DNA from: Candidatus Planktophila sp.
Lineage (GTDB): Bacteria; Actinomycetota; Actinomycetes; Nanopelagicales; Nanopelagicaceae
Direction: 5' to 3'
NCBI GenBank assembly: GCA_009691135.1
Contig: SHVF01000004.1
Span: forward strand, 1-56,757
Length of the DNA stretch: 56,757 bases
Shown one piece after another: positions 47,602 through 56,757 of this stretch. Under the pieces are notes generated by a model. That model did no database searches. It was not told the origin of the DNA and worked only from the letters and a program-made list of their open reading frames with translations. Every line of letters begins with the position of its first letter. Within the stretch, counting starts at the first letter, position 1. Made by a program: the position numbers and the translations under genes.

Positions 47602-48420
47602 ATGGCCGAGAAAAATAGCTTCCTCAATTGGGTTGGATTTAAAGAAAGTGAAAGCGCTGCCCCTAGTTCGGTAGATCGCATTCGCGAACTCGAATCTCAA
47701 CTTAGCGACCTACGTTCTCGTCGCGACATCACAACTTTGAGTAAAGAAGAATTTGAAATCTTGGCGACTGAAACTGCTATGGCGATGATTAAATCTGCAC
47801 AAAGCCGTGAAGCAAAGGCAATGTCGACATCCGAGCGAGTTGTTAGTGAAGCATCACGTCAAGCAAAAGATGTGGTTGAAGGCGCTGATATTAAAGCGCG
47901 TTCTATTCTCTCCGGTGCTGAAGCACGTGGGCGTAAATATATAAATGTTGCTGAAGCAGAAGCAGCCGAAAGAGTTGCTGAAGCAGAACGTGAAGCACAA
48001 TCTATCTTTGATGAAAAACGCCGCGAAGCAACGGTGTTAGCGCAAGCCGCCCGTCGTGAAGGTGAAAGAATAATCACTGAAGCTACCGAAGAAGTCGCTG
48101 AATATCGCCAGTGGTTAAGTGGAGTTATTTCCGAGGCAGAACGCCTTTACAAAATTCAAACTCAGTCACTTGATGCTGCCGCAGGTGCGATTACGCAGAG
48201 CCGCTCCAGATTGGAGAGCGCTTATTCTCGCCTTGCTGAACTCCATAAAAACGTAACCGATAATTTATCTGCAGATAACAAGGTGATTGATACTGGGCCA
48301 AAAAAAGTTATCAGCCAACGCACTAAGCCTGCCCTCGCTGCACCGGTAAAGAAGGCTGTAGCAAAAAAGAGTGCAGCAAAGAAAAAACCAGCAAAGAAAA
48401 AACCAGCTAAACGTCGGTAA
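47602..48420 (+). CDS. Long coiled-coil protein with Lys-rich tail (DivIVA-like)
   Basis: A 272-residue protein dominated by a coiled coil from about residue 20 to 235, rich in Ala, Glu and Arg (ARGRKYINVAEAEAAERVAEAEREAQ). The C-terminus is a Lys/Ala/Pro tail (KKAVAKKSAAKKKPAKKKPAKRR). The pattern resembles DivIVA/Wag31-like or 'cell division initiation' proteins of Actinobacteria, but the N-terminal DivIVA motif is not clear. The basic tail could bind DNA, RNA or membrane. It is followed 5 bp later by the acyltransferase gene, so a cell-envelope link is possible. Confidence 0.62.
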   Translation: MAEKNSFLNWVGFKESESAAPSSVDRIRELESQLSDLRSRRDITTLSKEEFEILATETAMAMIKSAQSREAKAMSTSERVVSEASRQAKDVVEGADIKARSILSGAEARGRKYINVAEAEAAERVAEAEREAQSIFDEKRREATVLAQAARREGERIITEATEEVAEYRQWLSGVISEAERLYKIQTQSLDAAAGAITQSRSRLESAYSRLAELHKNVTDNLSADNKVIDTGPKKVISQRTKPALAAPVKKAVAKKSAAKKKPAKKKPAKRR

Positions 48421-48425
48421 TTAAG

Positions 48426-50183
48426 ATGGTTACCAAGCGCGGTATCCAATACATTCCTGCCATAGATGGACTGCGTGCAATCGCAGTCATTGCCGTCATG
48501 CTCTATCACTTGGGTGTTTCTTGGATTCCAGGTGGCTTTCTCGGAGTTGATCTCTTCTTTGTAATTTCAGGTTATGTGATAACTCGACTTCTATTGGATT
48601 CAATTCAGCAGCGCGGTGGCTTAGATCTACGAGATTTCTACTTTGCTCGAGTTCGCAGATTGTTTCCACCTTTAGTTTTTATGATCATAACCACTTCAAT
48701 TTTCATTGGACTTTGGGCGCCAGATACCACTAAGAAATTCTTGACAGATGCCCCGTTTAGCCTCACTGGTGCGATGAACTGGTGGCTGGTATTTAACCAC
48801 CAAGATTATTTTGAGGTCAGCGGTAGACCACCATTGCTCCAGCACACTTGGTCACTTGCTGTGGAGGCGCAGTTCTATCTACTTTGGCCGTTAATTCTCA
48901 TACTCGTTTTAAAGTACTTGGGCAAAAAGTTAATTCCAGCAGCAGCGCTGATCATTGCTACTACTTCCGGAATTGCCCTGATGTTTCTCTCCTTCCAACT
49001 CGATGCATCGAACTCGTCAAAGGTAAGCCATGTTTACTTTGGTACAGATACTCACAGCATCGGGCTTTTTCTTGGCGCGGCACTGGCAGTTAGTTGGATT
49101 CCCCAAAACTTCAATTTACAAGTCACGCGTCGTGCACAAGATTTCATTGATGGTATTGGTGTATTTGGATTTATCGGAATTTTGGCAACTTTCCTACTAA
49201 TTGATGAGACTAAGCCAACCTTGTATAAAATAGCGTTTCCGCTGGCTGGATTATTTGGAACAGCGATACTAATTTCCATCGTTCACCCCGCATCGCGATT
49301 TGCACCGCTGTTACGAAATAAAGCGTTACTCTGGATTGGCGAACGCTCGTATGCCATTTATTTATGGCACTGGGTTATTTTTCAAGTCTCGCGGCCACAA
49401 GTAGATTTAGATGGTGAAGATTGGGCGTTATTTACTCTACGTATATTGGTAGTTCTAGCACTTGCCGATATTTCCTTGCGCTTAGTTGAGTTACCAATCC
49501 GAAGCGGCGCAGTCGCTTATTGGTTTAAAGGTATGCGATATCGAACTCCCGAAGTCAGAAAACGCCAAAAGGTTCTCGTTGCTATATCTATTTCTTTAAC
49601 GGTCTTGTTGTCCTCTCTGGTAAGTGCGTACGCTCTAATTGATACCTCTGAGAAGAATCGCGTAGTTCAAGTGGCAATTGAAGAAGCCAGTCGACCAGTA
49701 CAAACCGAAATTTCAGCGATAGGAAAGACTGGAATCTGGGTAACGGGTGATTCAGTAATTCTGGGAATTCGCCATGAGATTGAGCTACGTAATCCGATTG
49801 CGCTCATAAATGCTCGAGTTGGCCGTCAAGCGCCAGAATTACTTGAAGTTATGCGCAACGATGGCGAGGAAGTTGTAGATTCGCCAGTTGTATTTAATTT
49901 AGGCAATAACAATGCGCTAACCCGCGAGCAAGTGGTGGCAATTTTTGAGGCGATAAAGACGGCTCCTATCCGCATCGTTGTAAACACGGCAGTTCCAAGA
50001 GCATGGAGAGAAACTAACAACGCACTAATTGATGAGGTTGCCAGCGGTTATCCCAATACCCATGTGATTCGTTGGGATCAGATATCTATGGGACGCCCTG
50101 AATATTTCGCACCAGATGGAATCCACTTAGTACCGGCCGGTGTTCGTGCCTACGTGGCTGCAATAGAAGAATTCTTGCCTTAA
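48426..50183 (+). CDS. Membrane acyltransferase with C-terminal SGNH-like domain (OafA/YrhL type)
   Basis: A 585-residue two-domain protein. Residues 1-360 form the acyltransferase-3 membrane domain (about ten helices), with YIPAIDGLRAIAVIAVMLYH (catalytic His in LYH), GGFLGVDLFFVISGYVITRLL and LQHTWSLAVEAQFYLLWPL. After a linker and one more helix (about 380-405), a periplasm-side SGNH-hydrolase-like domain has GDSVILGI (near 435), GNNNALT and a C-terminal DGIHLVPAG with the Asp/His pair. Such enzymes O-acetylate cell-wall polysaccharide or peptidoglycan. The acceptor is unknown. A strong terminator follows. Confidence 0.9.
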   Translation: MVTKRGIQYIPAIDGLRAIAVIAVMLYHLGVSWIPGGFLGVDLFFVISGYVITRLLLDSIQQRGGLDLRDFYFARVRRLFPPLVFMIITTSIFIGLWAPDTTKKFLTDAPFSLTGAMNWWLVFNHQDYFEVSGRPPLLQHTWSLAVEAQFYLLWPLILILVLKYLGKKLIPAAALIIATTSGIALMFLSFQLDASNSSKVSHVYFGTDTHSIGLFLGAALAVSWIPQNFNLQVTRRAQDFIDGIGVFGFIGILATFLLIDETKPTLYKIAFPLAGLFGTAILISIVHPASRFAPLLRNKALLWIGERSYAIYLWHWVIFQVSRPQVDLDGEDWALFTLRILVVLALADISLRLVELPIRSGAVAYWFKGMRYRTPEVRKRQKVLVAISISLTVLLSSLVSAYALIDTSEKNRVVQVAIEEASRPVQTEISAIGKTGIWVTGDSVILGIRHEIELRNPIALINARVGRQAPELLEVMRNDGEEVVDSPVVFNLGNNNALTREQVVAIFEAIKTAPIRIVVNTAVPRAWRETNNALIDEVASGYPNTHVIRWDQISMGRPEYFAPDGIHLVPAGVRAYVAAIEEFLP

Positions 50184-50194
50184 TTTGAAATTAA

Positions 50195-50237
50195 AATAAA
50201 TAAAGCCCCCACCAATTTGGCGGGGGCTTTATTTATT
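50195..50237. terminator. Bidirectional terminator between convergent genes
   Basis: AATAAATAAAGCCCCC and GGGGGCTTTATTTATT are perfect complements around an ACCAATTTGGC loop; the A/T arms give a U-run in either direction. It serves the acyltransferase gene (plus) and the FN3 protein gene (minus). Confidence 0.92.
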
Positions 50238-50244
50238 AATTTAC

Positions 50245-51132
50245 TTATTCGAATTGACCGCTAAATCCAAATGCCTTAGCAGATGCGCTCTGTCCATCTG
50301 AGTAAACAGATGAGACACGGAATGATGTTGATCCATCAGTTGAACCCTTTGTGAATTCAATTGAAAGTTGATCGGCTGGCAGTATTCCTGATTCTTTCCA
50401 TTCGCCCACTCCTGAGCGGACTTCAAACTTGTAGCCAGTTAATCCCGCAGTTGCTGTTGGTACCTTCCAAGTAATAACCATTACTGATTTAGCAGAATCT
50501 TTCCAGTTTCCAATAAAGCGAGTTGGTGCTTCAACAGCAGTAACCACTTCCTCAGTTGCCACCGGAGTTGGTTCTTCAGTTGCTTCTGGTGCCGCTGATT
50601 CACTTGCCGCTGGAATTGCGGGTGCAACAGCATCATCTGAATCAGATGCTGGGCGAGTAATTACGACGATTGCAAGGAGTGCGATACCGATGATCGCTGC
50701 AATCAAAACACGTGGTGATGTTCCTTGCTTAGGAGCAGCGCTTGGCTTAGATACGCCAGCGCTCTTTGCAGGAGTTGGCATCGTTGTGATATTTGCGCGA
50801 GATGCGCTCTTTACGCCACCGACTGGAACTGGAGGAACAACAAATGTGTTAGTTGAACTTATTTTCTTGGCAGCAGCTTTTTTGCGTGCTGGTGCTTTCT
50901 TGGCAACCTTCTTGGCAACTTTCTTCTTTACAACTTTCTTGGCAGTAGCCTTCTTGCGCGCTGGCGCCTTCTTAGCAACTTTCTTCTTTACAATCTTCTT
51001 AGCGGCAGCCTTCTTGCGCGCTGGCGCCTTCTTAGCAACTTTCCTCTTTACAACCTTCTTAGCAGCAGCCTTCTTGCGCGCTGGCGCCTTCTTAGCAACT
51101 TTCTTTACTGAAGCTTTTTTCTTAACGGCCAC
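50245..51132 (-). CDS. Histone-H1-like repeat protein anchored in the membrane, with FN3-like domain
   Basis: A 295-residue three-part protein. Residues 1-90 are four 20-residue units of the type KVAKKAPARKKAAAKK, like eukaryotic H1 tails and bacterial HU/histone-like tails. A Pro/Ser linker and one membrane helix (PRVLIAAIIGIALLAIVVITR, about 140-160) follow. After an acidic Thr/Pro/Glu linker, the last 85 residues form a fibronectin-III-like domain (VMVITWKVPTATAGLTGYKFEVRS, then SFRVSSVYSDG). Topology predicts basic repeats in the cytoplasm and FN3 outside. GTG start with AAGGAG upstream. Role unknown; tethering DNA to the envelope is a guess. Confidence 0.75.
   Translation of the reverse strand: MAVKKKASVKKVAKKAPARKKAAAKKVVKRKVAKKAPARKKAAAKKIVKKKVAKKAPARKKATAKKVVKKKVAKKVAKKAPARKKAAAKKISSTNTFVVPPVPVGGVKSASRANITTMPTPAKSAGVSKPSAAPKQGTSPRVLIAAIIGIALLAIVVITRPASDSDDAVAPAIPAASESAAPEATEEPTPVATEEVVTAVEAPTRFIGNWKDSAKSVMVITWKVPTATAGLTGYKFEVRSGVGEWKESGILPADQLSIEFTKGSTDGSTSFRVSSVYSDGQSASAKAFGFSGQFE
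50875..51108 (-). repeat. In-frame 60-bp tandem repeats encoding AKKAPARKK units
   Basis: Near-identical 60-bp units begin about every 60 bp (for example GCCTTCTTGCGCGCTGGCGCC near 50948, 51008 and 51068), with a more degenerate upstream part. They encode the Lys/Ala-rich N-terminus of the FN3 protein. Copy number could vary in frame between strains. Confidence 0.85.
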
Positions 51133-51176
51133 GATGAAACTCCTTTTAGGGCTAAGCGATCTCGTATGGGCAAAGT

Positions 51177-51797
51177 TTAGCCTAGAGTGTTGAGCAATCT
51201 GATGACATGCGGTGCGATAGCGCGGAGTGATTTCCCGCGATGGCTGATCGCATCCTTGGCCAAAGCGCCCATTTGTGCGCTAGAAATCTCGTAACCATCT
51301 GGGCGAAATATTGGGTCGTAGCCAAATCCATGTTCGCCAACTGGTTCACGCAGAATCCACCCGTCAAAGCGCGCCTCTTCCGTGAGGGTGCGTCCATCGG
51401 GTAGGGCCAGAGCTGCCACACATGTGAAATGTGCACCACGCTTTTCATCTGGTACATCGGCTAATGAATTCAAAACTTTAAGAGTATTTGCAGCATCATC
51501 CCCATGAACTCCAGCCCAACGCGCTGAATAAATCCCGGGTTCACCATGTAGAAAATCCACACAAAGTCCACTGTCATCTGCAATCGCTGCTATTCCGGAC
51601 GCCGCACACATTTGGCGTGCCTTGAGAAGTGCGTTCTCTTTAAATGTAGATCCGGTTTCATTGACATCGTGGAGATTCGGAAATTGATCAAGGCCTACTA
51701 ATTCAATTTGCCCTGAAGCAATCTCTTCCAGAATGCGTCGAAACTCCTCTATCTTGCCCTTATTACGAGTGGCAAGAAGCAAGCGATGTAAAATCAC
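51177..51797 (-). CDS. rdgB: XTP/dITP pyrophosphatase (RdgB/HAM1)
   Basis: Removes non-canonical purine triphosphates (dITP, XTP). The 206-residue Ham1-fold protein has the N-terminal [17 protein letters not shown] and the metal/substrate motifs [22 protein letters not shown] and FGYDPIF, with SHRGKSL near the end. It overlaps rph by 4 bp; the murI-rph-rdgB order is standard in Actinobacteria. Confidence 0.95.
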   Translation of the reverse strand: MILHRLLLATRNKGKIEEFRRILEEIASGQIELVGLDQFPNLHDVNETGSTFKENALLKARQMCAASGIAAIADDSGLCVDFLHGEPGIYSARWAGVHGDDAANTLKVLNSLADVPDEKRGAHFTCVAALALPDGRTLTEEARFDGWILREPVGEHGFGYDPIFRPDGYEISSAQMGALAKDAISHRGKSLRAIAPHVIRLLNTLG

Positions 51798-52519
51798 TTA
51801 AAAAGTGCGGCCTTCTGAATATCGCCGAGTTCTACACAACCTGCAACTGCTAAATCAAGTAGCGAATTAAGTAAGTTGCGATCAAATGGAACGCCTTCGG
51901 CAGTACCTTGAACTTCAATAAAACGTCCATCGCCGCTGCAAACAACATTCATATCTGTATCGGCGCGCACATCTTCTTCGTAGCAAAGATCTAACATCGG
52001 AACGCCATCAATGATTCCCACTGAAACGGCTGCAACTGAATCACTCAGTGGTTTTGAGTTTTCCTTGATATGTCCTTGTGCTTTCGCCCACCCAATAGCA
52101 TCAGCAAGTGCGACGTAAGCACCAGTTATCGCAGCGGTACGCGTGCCACCATCGGCTTGTAAAACATCACAGTCAATCACAATTGTATTTTCGCCAAGTT
52201 CTTTCATGTCAACAATCGCGCGCAGCGAGCGGCCGACCAAACGTGAAATCTCTTGCGTGCGCCCACCTAACTTTCCCTTAACGCTTTCGCGATCTGAGCG
52301 AGTATGTGTAGCACGCGGCAACATCGCATATTCAGATGTAACCCAACCCTTTCCAGAATCTTTTAACCAACGTGGAACACCGGGTGTAAATGATGCAACA
52401 CAGAGAACACGAGTCTTGCCGAATTCAACTAAGACCGAACCTTCAGCATGATCAAGCCACTTGCGTGTGATTTTGATTTCACGAAGTTGATTTTCATTTC
52501 TTCCGTCGATTCGTGCCAT
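51794..52519 (-). CDS. rph: Ribonuclease PH
   Basis: Phosphorolytic 3'-5' exonuclease that trims tRNA precursors. The 241-residue protein has [20 protein letters not shown] at the N-terminus, [27 protein letters not shown] and [23 protein letters not shown], all family hallmarks. It sits between murI (15-bp gap) and rdgB (4-bp overlap). Confidence 0.96.
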   Translation of the reverse strand: MARIDGRNENQLREIKITRKWLDHAEGSVLVEFGKTRVLCVASFTPGVPRWLKDSGKGWVTSEYAMLPRATHTRSDRESVKGKLGGRTQEISRLVGRSLRAIVDMKELGENTIVIDCDVLQADGGTRTAAITGAYVALADAIGWAKAQGHIKENSKPLSDSVAAVSVGIIDGVPMLDLCYEEDVRADTDMNVVCSGDGRFIEVQGTAEGVPFDRNLLNSLLDLAVAGCVELGDIQKAALFK

Positions 52520-52534
52520 TTACTTCCAATCCAT

Positions 52535-53338
52535 TTAATTGAGTTTTGATATGTGCTGTACAGAACCCACTTCAGGTCCCAAGAATCGTCGTGCAAGTAC
52601 CTCAAATGCTGCTGAATCGCCGGTAGCAAAGAACTTATGACTGGCGGCAGTACTTGATGGAGCGCGCAAAAGAGAATTCTCTACCAGCGTGCGGTAGAGA
52701 TCTTTTGCAGTTTCTTCAGCGCTAGATACCAACGAAACGTCATTTCCCATTACATAAGAGATAACGCCAGTTAATAATGGATAGTGGGTGCAGCCAAGTA
52801 CCAAAGTATCAACATCAGCTTCCATCATTGGCTTTAAGTATTCCCGTGCCACTTTGGTAATCGCTTCGCCTGAAGTTTCACCACGTTCGACAAATTCCAC
52901 AAATAGCGGACAAGCAATTGAAGTTATTTGCAACTGTGGGGCTGCAGCGAACGCGTCCAGGTATGCCTTGGAATCAATTGTTGCTCGTGTACCGATTACA
53001 CCGATTCGCCCCGTGCGCGAAGCGGCAACTGCGCGACGAACTGCAGGCTGAATAACTTCGATAACCGGAACGGAATAACGCTCGCGCGCATCGCGCAACA
53101 TGGCAGCACTGGCGGTATTGCAAGCAATCGCCAATGCCTTTACACCTTGTTCAACTAAATAATCTAAAGTCTCAAGTGCAAAGTTGCGAACTTCGGCTAG
53201 CGGCCTTGGACCATAAGGACCGCGTGCGGTGTCGCCGATATAAAGTGTGGACTCATTAGGTAATTGATCGAGAATGGCACGAGCTACGGTTAGACCGCCA
53301 ACTCCTGAATCGAAAATTCCGATTGGTGCATCACTCAT
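52535..53338 (-). CDS. murI: Glutamate racemase
   Basis: Makes D-glutamate for peptidoglycan. The 267-residue protein has [18 protein letters not shown] at the N-terminus, the two catalytic cysteines in ACNTASA (near 74) and GCTHYPLL (near 185), and [12 protein letters not shown]. It is 25 bp from cysM on the same strand, as in Mycobacterium. Confidence 0.96.
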   Translation of the reverse strand: MSDAPIGIFDSGVGGLTVARAILDQLPNESTLYIGDTARGPYGPRPLAEVRNFALETLDYLVEQGVKALAIACNTASAAMLRDARERYSVPVIEVIQPAVRRAVAASRTGRIGVIGTRATIDSKAYLDAFAAAPQLQITSIACPLFVEFVERGETSGEAITKVAREYLKPMMEADVDTLVLGCTHYPLLTGVISYVMGNDVSLVSSAEETAKDLYRTLVENSLLRAPSSTAASHKFFATGDSAAFEVLARRFLGPEVGSVQHISKLN

Positions 53339-53363
53339 ATGGGCAAGAGTACCCTTAAAAAAG

Positions 53364-54589
<1,226 letters not shown>

Positions 54590-54596
54590 GTCCTTA

Positions 54597-55031
54597 TTAT
54601 GGCGAAGAAATGGATTCTTCGGTAATTGAAACTTCTTCTTCAGTTACTACGCCATCGATTATGCGATATGAACGGAATTCAATCGCAGGTGCAATCTCTT
54701 TGCGACTAGAGACCAGAACATAATGTGCGCCGGGCTCGCCCGCGTAGGCGATATCTGTGCGTGATGGGTACGCCTCAGTTTCGGTATGCGAGTGGTAGAT
54801 CACCACAATTTCTTCATCGTTATCATCGACTTCGCGATACAGAGCGAGCAGATCTTTAGGATCAAATTCATAGAACGTTGGTGAATGCGCAGCATTTATC
54901 ATTGGAAGTAAACGTGTTGGGGTTCCCGAACCAACCGGTCCAAGAATGGCTCCACAACATTCATCTGGATACTCTGCGCGAGATTGCGCAACGATTGCGT
55001 CAACAAACACGCGTGAAATAGTTAGTGACAT
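54597..55031 (-). CDS. mec: CysO-cysteine peptidase Mec (JAMM metalloprotease)
   Basis: Zinc metalloprotease that cuts free cysteine from the CysO-cysteine adduct. The 144-residue JAB/MPN domain shows the full JAMM motif HSHTETEAYPSRTD (H-x-H-x7-S-x2-D, near residues 80-93), preceded by PDECCGAILG and followed by HYVLVSS. With cysO and cysM it completes the route to cysteine. Confidence 0.94.
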   Translation of the reverse strand: MSLTISRVFVDAIVAQSRAEYPDECCGAILGPVGSGTPTRLLPMINAAHSPTFYEFDPKDLLALYREVDDNDEEIVVIYHSHTETEAYPSRTDIAYAGEPGAHYVLVSSRKEIAPAIEFRSYRIIDGVVTEEEVSITEESISSP

Positions 55032-55057
55032 GAGGGTTCTATCTTAACTTTTATTTA

Positions 55058-55612
55058 CTAGTTTTCATCCATTAGGGCTTCAATCAAACCCTCTTGCAGC
55101 CAACCAAGCCATCCGTAAACTACATAAACCCCTCGCATTGGATCATCTGGGGCTAATAGTTCTAACTCATCCTGAGTTCTCTCTTGTACATTTAAGCGAA
55201 CACCTAAAGCCAAACGCATATCGTTTATCGCACCGAGCCAAGCATTGGCGCCATCATGCTCTAAATCAACAGTGCCATCTTCAGCGCTCTTTAAATACAT
55301 CCGCATCGCCATAGCGTGCGCCTGTTTCTTACTCCGCAAAGTTGATTCTGTATAACGCCTAAATTCTGCTGAATCGACTCCGTCTTGATAAGCGTTCGGA
55401 AGCAATCGATGTAGTACTTCATCTTCCGGTGGTGAATCATGTGATGTGATTCCAACCATGGCAGCGAGTGGGTCTTCTTGTCCATGATCAATGCGCTCTG
55501 CTAGCAATTCAATTATCTGCTCGGTTAAATTAATTAGTATCTCGCGTTCATTTGCAGCGAATTCTGCAACGTATGAATTACTGCCATGGCGCTTAAATCC
55601 CTCAGATTTCAT
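55058..55612 (-). CDS. DUF2017 family protein
   Basis: A 184-residue actinobacterial protein, mostly helical and acidic. It shows the family pattern [23 protein letters not shown] near residue 20, [12 protein letters not shown] near 67, [14 protein letters not shown] and the late [12 protein letters not shown]-type segment ([12 protein letters not shown]). Function is unknown; it regularly follows clpS (overlap ATGA 55609-55612) and precedes the mec-cysO-cysM genes, as in Mycobacterium (Rv1331-Rv1336). Confidence 0.85.
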   Translation of the reverse strand: MKSEGFKRHGSNSYVAEFAANEREILINLTEQIIELLAERIDHGQEDPLAAMVGITSHDSPPEDEVLHRLLPNAYQDGVDSAEFRRYTESTLRSKKQAHAMAMRMYLKSAEDGTVDLEHDGANAWLGAINDMRLALGVRLNVQERTQDELELLAPDDPMRGVYVVYGWLGWLQEGLIEALMDEN

Positions 55613-55908
55613 ATCTCTTGATCACCTCGTTGCAGTGTTGCCCAAAGCCCATATTCGTGAAGGCGCGCGACATCGTGCTCCATCTCTTCACGACTGCCCG
55701 TAGAAACAACGGCCTTACCTTCGGTATGCACTTTCATCATTAGCTCTTGCGCTTTGGCTTTGGGATAACTAAAAAGTTCCATTAAAACGTAAGTTACATA
55801 TGTCATTAAATTAACTGGGTCATCCCAAATGATGGTGACCCATGGAGCATCGTTAGAGAAGATTTCGCGAATCTGCTCTTCAATACGAGTATCGGTCTTA
55901 ACCATCAT
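55609..55908 (-). CDS. clpS: ATP-dependent Clp protease adaptor ClpS
   Basis: Adaptor that delivers N-end-rule substrates to ClpA/ClpC. The start is taken at 55908, because this ATG overlaps the upstream stop as ATGA and the resulting 99 residues fit the family; the longer frame adds 14 residues from the upstream gene's coding region. Core motifs are clear: [20 protein letters not shown], then the helix with [12 protein letters not shown], and GLWATLQ at the end. It is coupled to DUF2017 by another ATGA overlap. Confidence 0.92.
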   Translation of the reverse strand: MMVKTDTRIEEQIREIFSNDAPWVTIIWDDPVNLMTYVTYVLMELFSYPKAKAQELMMKVHTEGKAVVSTGSREEMEHDVARLHEYGLWATLQRGDQEI

Positions 55909-56757
55909 CGGATAATGATAGAGAATTCTGGAGCCGCTACTTGCCGCCAAATTGAGTCTGCCTGAACTATGACTTGGTAACGAACGATAGAACGCGCTTC
56001 GCCAGCGTTCGGGAAGAGAAAGTTTCCTTTCTCATCCGTTGTTGCAGTAGCCACGTTCTTCCAAGAACCTGCGGTGTATTTCATCAGAGAAACGACTGCA
56101 CCAGCAGAGCGTGGGCGAACCGTTCCAGAAATCAAGAACGCTGTCTTTGCTTTTTCGGTACCTGGTGCACTTAAAGAAATTGTGCGATCAATTTGTATGG
56201 CAACTTCATTACTTAAGGATTCAGCACGCTCCCAAGTGCCATCAGTTGCAATTCGAATATTCATTGGTTTGGCCAGCAAAATAGCGGTCACAAATTTGCC
56301 ATCGACTGCGGTGTTTACGGAGCCAAGATTGCGCCAAGTTGTATCGGTTGCGCTCTTGCCTTCAATGCGAATTGGAAGTGAAGCAACTGGTGATTTATCT
56401 TCAAGTAATACTTGCCCACTTAAAGTGACCGCTGATCCATATAGCGCAATTGTTTTATCTGATGACAAAGTGCTAATCACTTTTGCAGGTGCGATATTTA
56501 GCGCTGTTTGGCGGATCGCCTCCATAGCTAGCGGTTCCTCCATACCGAGCGTCCAGGCAGTTACGCCGCCTAATTTATATTTGGCAACTAACTCACTTCT
56601 GATCTTGTAACTCTGGGCATTTTGATACCAAGCTGTACGTGTTGCCGTACAAATTGTGGAGCGACCATCTGCAGTGAGGCCCTCATAAGCCTTTGTATAT
56701 GTAAATGTGGCTTCGCCATTTTTCTCGTCATATACAGGCGTGACTTGATAATTTGCG
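55905..56757 (-). CDS. Secreted GH18-type glycoside hydrolase with Ig-like domains, C-terminal part (5' end outside window)
   Basis: The frame stays open to the window edge, well beyond the internal Met at 56543. Its N-terminal visible part reads [14 protein letters not shown], then [22 protein letters not shown] and [11 protein letters not shown], the last strands and helix of a family 18 (YaaH/SleL-like) TIM barrel in which the protein binds and cuts N-acetylglucosamine polymers such as peptidoglycan or chitin. Two beta-sandwich repeats follow ([35 protein letters not shown]), bacterial Ig-like. The catalytic DxxDxDxE motif lies outside the window. Its stop overlaps clpS as ATGA. Confidence 0.72.
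   Translation of the reverse strand, partial: ANYQVTPVYDEKNGEATFTYTKAYEGLTADGRSTICTATRTAWYQNAQSYKIRSELVAKYKLGGVTAWTLGMEEPLAMEAIRQTALNIAPAKVISTLSSDKTIALYGSAVTLSGQVLLEDKSPVASLPIRIEGKSATDTTWRNLGSVNTAVDGKFVTAILLAKPMNIRIATDGTWERAESLSNEVAIQIDRTISLSAPGTEKAKTAFLISGTVRPRSAGAVVSLMKYTAGSWKNVATATTDEKGNFLFPNAGEARSIVRYQVIVQADSIWRQVAAPEFSIIIR

Noticed and set aside
50875-51108. Regular 60-bp repeats considered as a CRISPR array
   Set aside because: The units are contiguous, without unique spacers, and encode Lys/Ala-rich repeats in frame within a protein.
50690-51193. 167-codon hydrophobic frame antisense to the H1-like repeats
   Set aside because: Its Phe/Leu/Ala pattern is the reverse of Lys/Ala codons; the sense gene has a ribosome site and a coherent domain order.

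Overview
The window looks like a chromosomal segment of a streamlined freshwater actinobacterium, most likely of the acI lineage (Nanopelagicales, the Planktophila/Nanopelagicus group). Several signs point there. Base composition is moderate (below 50% GC by eye) and genes are packed tightly, with many ATGA or GTGA overlaps. Gene order is classical for Actinobacteria. An actinorhodopsin gene is present, and so are the CysO/CysM/Mec cysteine pathway, DUF3052 beside aceE, a fused RNase H/phosphatase and a MurA with Asp in place of the catalytic Cys. The genus assignment is inference from content; no database search was possible.

Layout. 1-5.75 kb: the window opens inside rnpB (RNase P RNA, minus strand). 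A histidine-utilisation cassette follows (hutG on plus; hutU-hutI-hutH on minus), and then a second, truncated copy of the 5' half of rnpB. 5.76-9.5 kb: terC, RNase H/phosphatase fusion, zinc-ribbon protein, tRNA-Val, AhpE-type peroxiredoxin and DUF3052. 9.6-12.3 kb: aceE. 12.3-21.5 kb: CnoX-like/DUF4032 pair with a previously uncalled 32-residue membrane ORF, AI-2E-family permease, a truncated indoleamine-dioxygenase-like remnant, hydrolase, ABC exporter with a secreted Lys/Pro-rich protein, PduO-type cobalamin adenosyltransferase and murA. 21.5-29 kb: the F-type ATP synthase operon (atpI-B-E-F-H-A-G-D-C, minus strand). 29-42.5 kb: wecA-like, glyA, a divergent tsaC, prmC, prfA, rpmE, rho, thrB, thrC, hom, lysA and argS, all on minus. 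42.5-45.6 kb: xylA, tRNA-Leu, two small proteins and actinorhodopsin. 45.6-50.2 kb: MFS exporter, hemolysin III, coiled-coil protein and acyltransferase. 50.2-56.8 kb: a histone-tail/membrane/FN3 protein, rdgB, rph, murI, cysM, cysO, mec, DUF2017, clpS and the 3' part of a GH18-type secreted hydrolase that runs off the window.

How the genes work together. The hut genes convert histidine to glutamate and supply nitrogen and carbon. Actinorhodopsin could feed a proton gradient to the complete ATP synthase. The central minus-strand block makes threonine, lysine and glycine/one-carbon units and holds translation and transcription termination factors. The right-hand block makes cysteine through a protein-bound thiocarboxylate.

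The most unusual structure is the rnpB duplication that brackets the hut cassette. The downstream fragment keeps a promoter-like region and points straight into hutU. The two copies differ almost only by a block replacement in one hairpin (P3) that preserves pairing. This suggests a small island that entered rnpB, replaced its 5' half with a foreign one, and left the displaced native promoter and RNA 5' half as the leader of the hutUIH mRNA.
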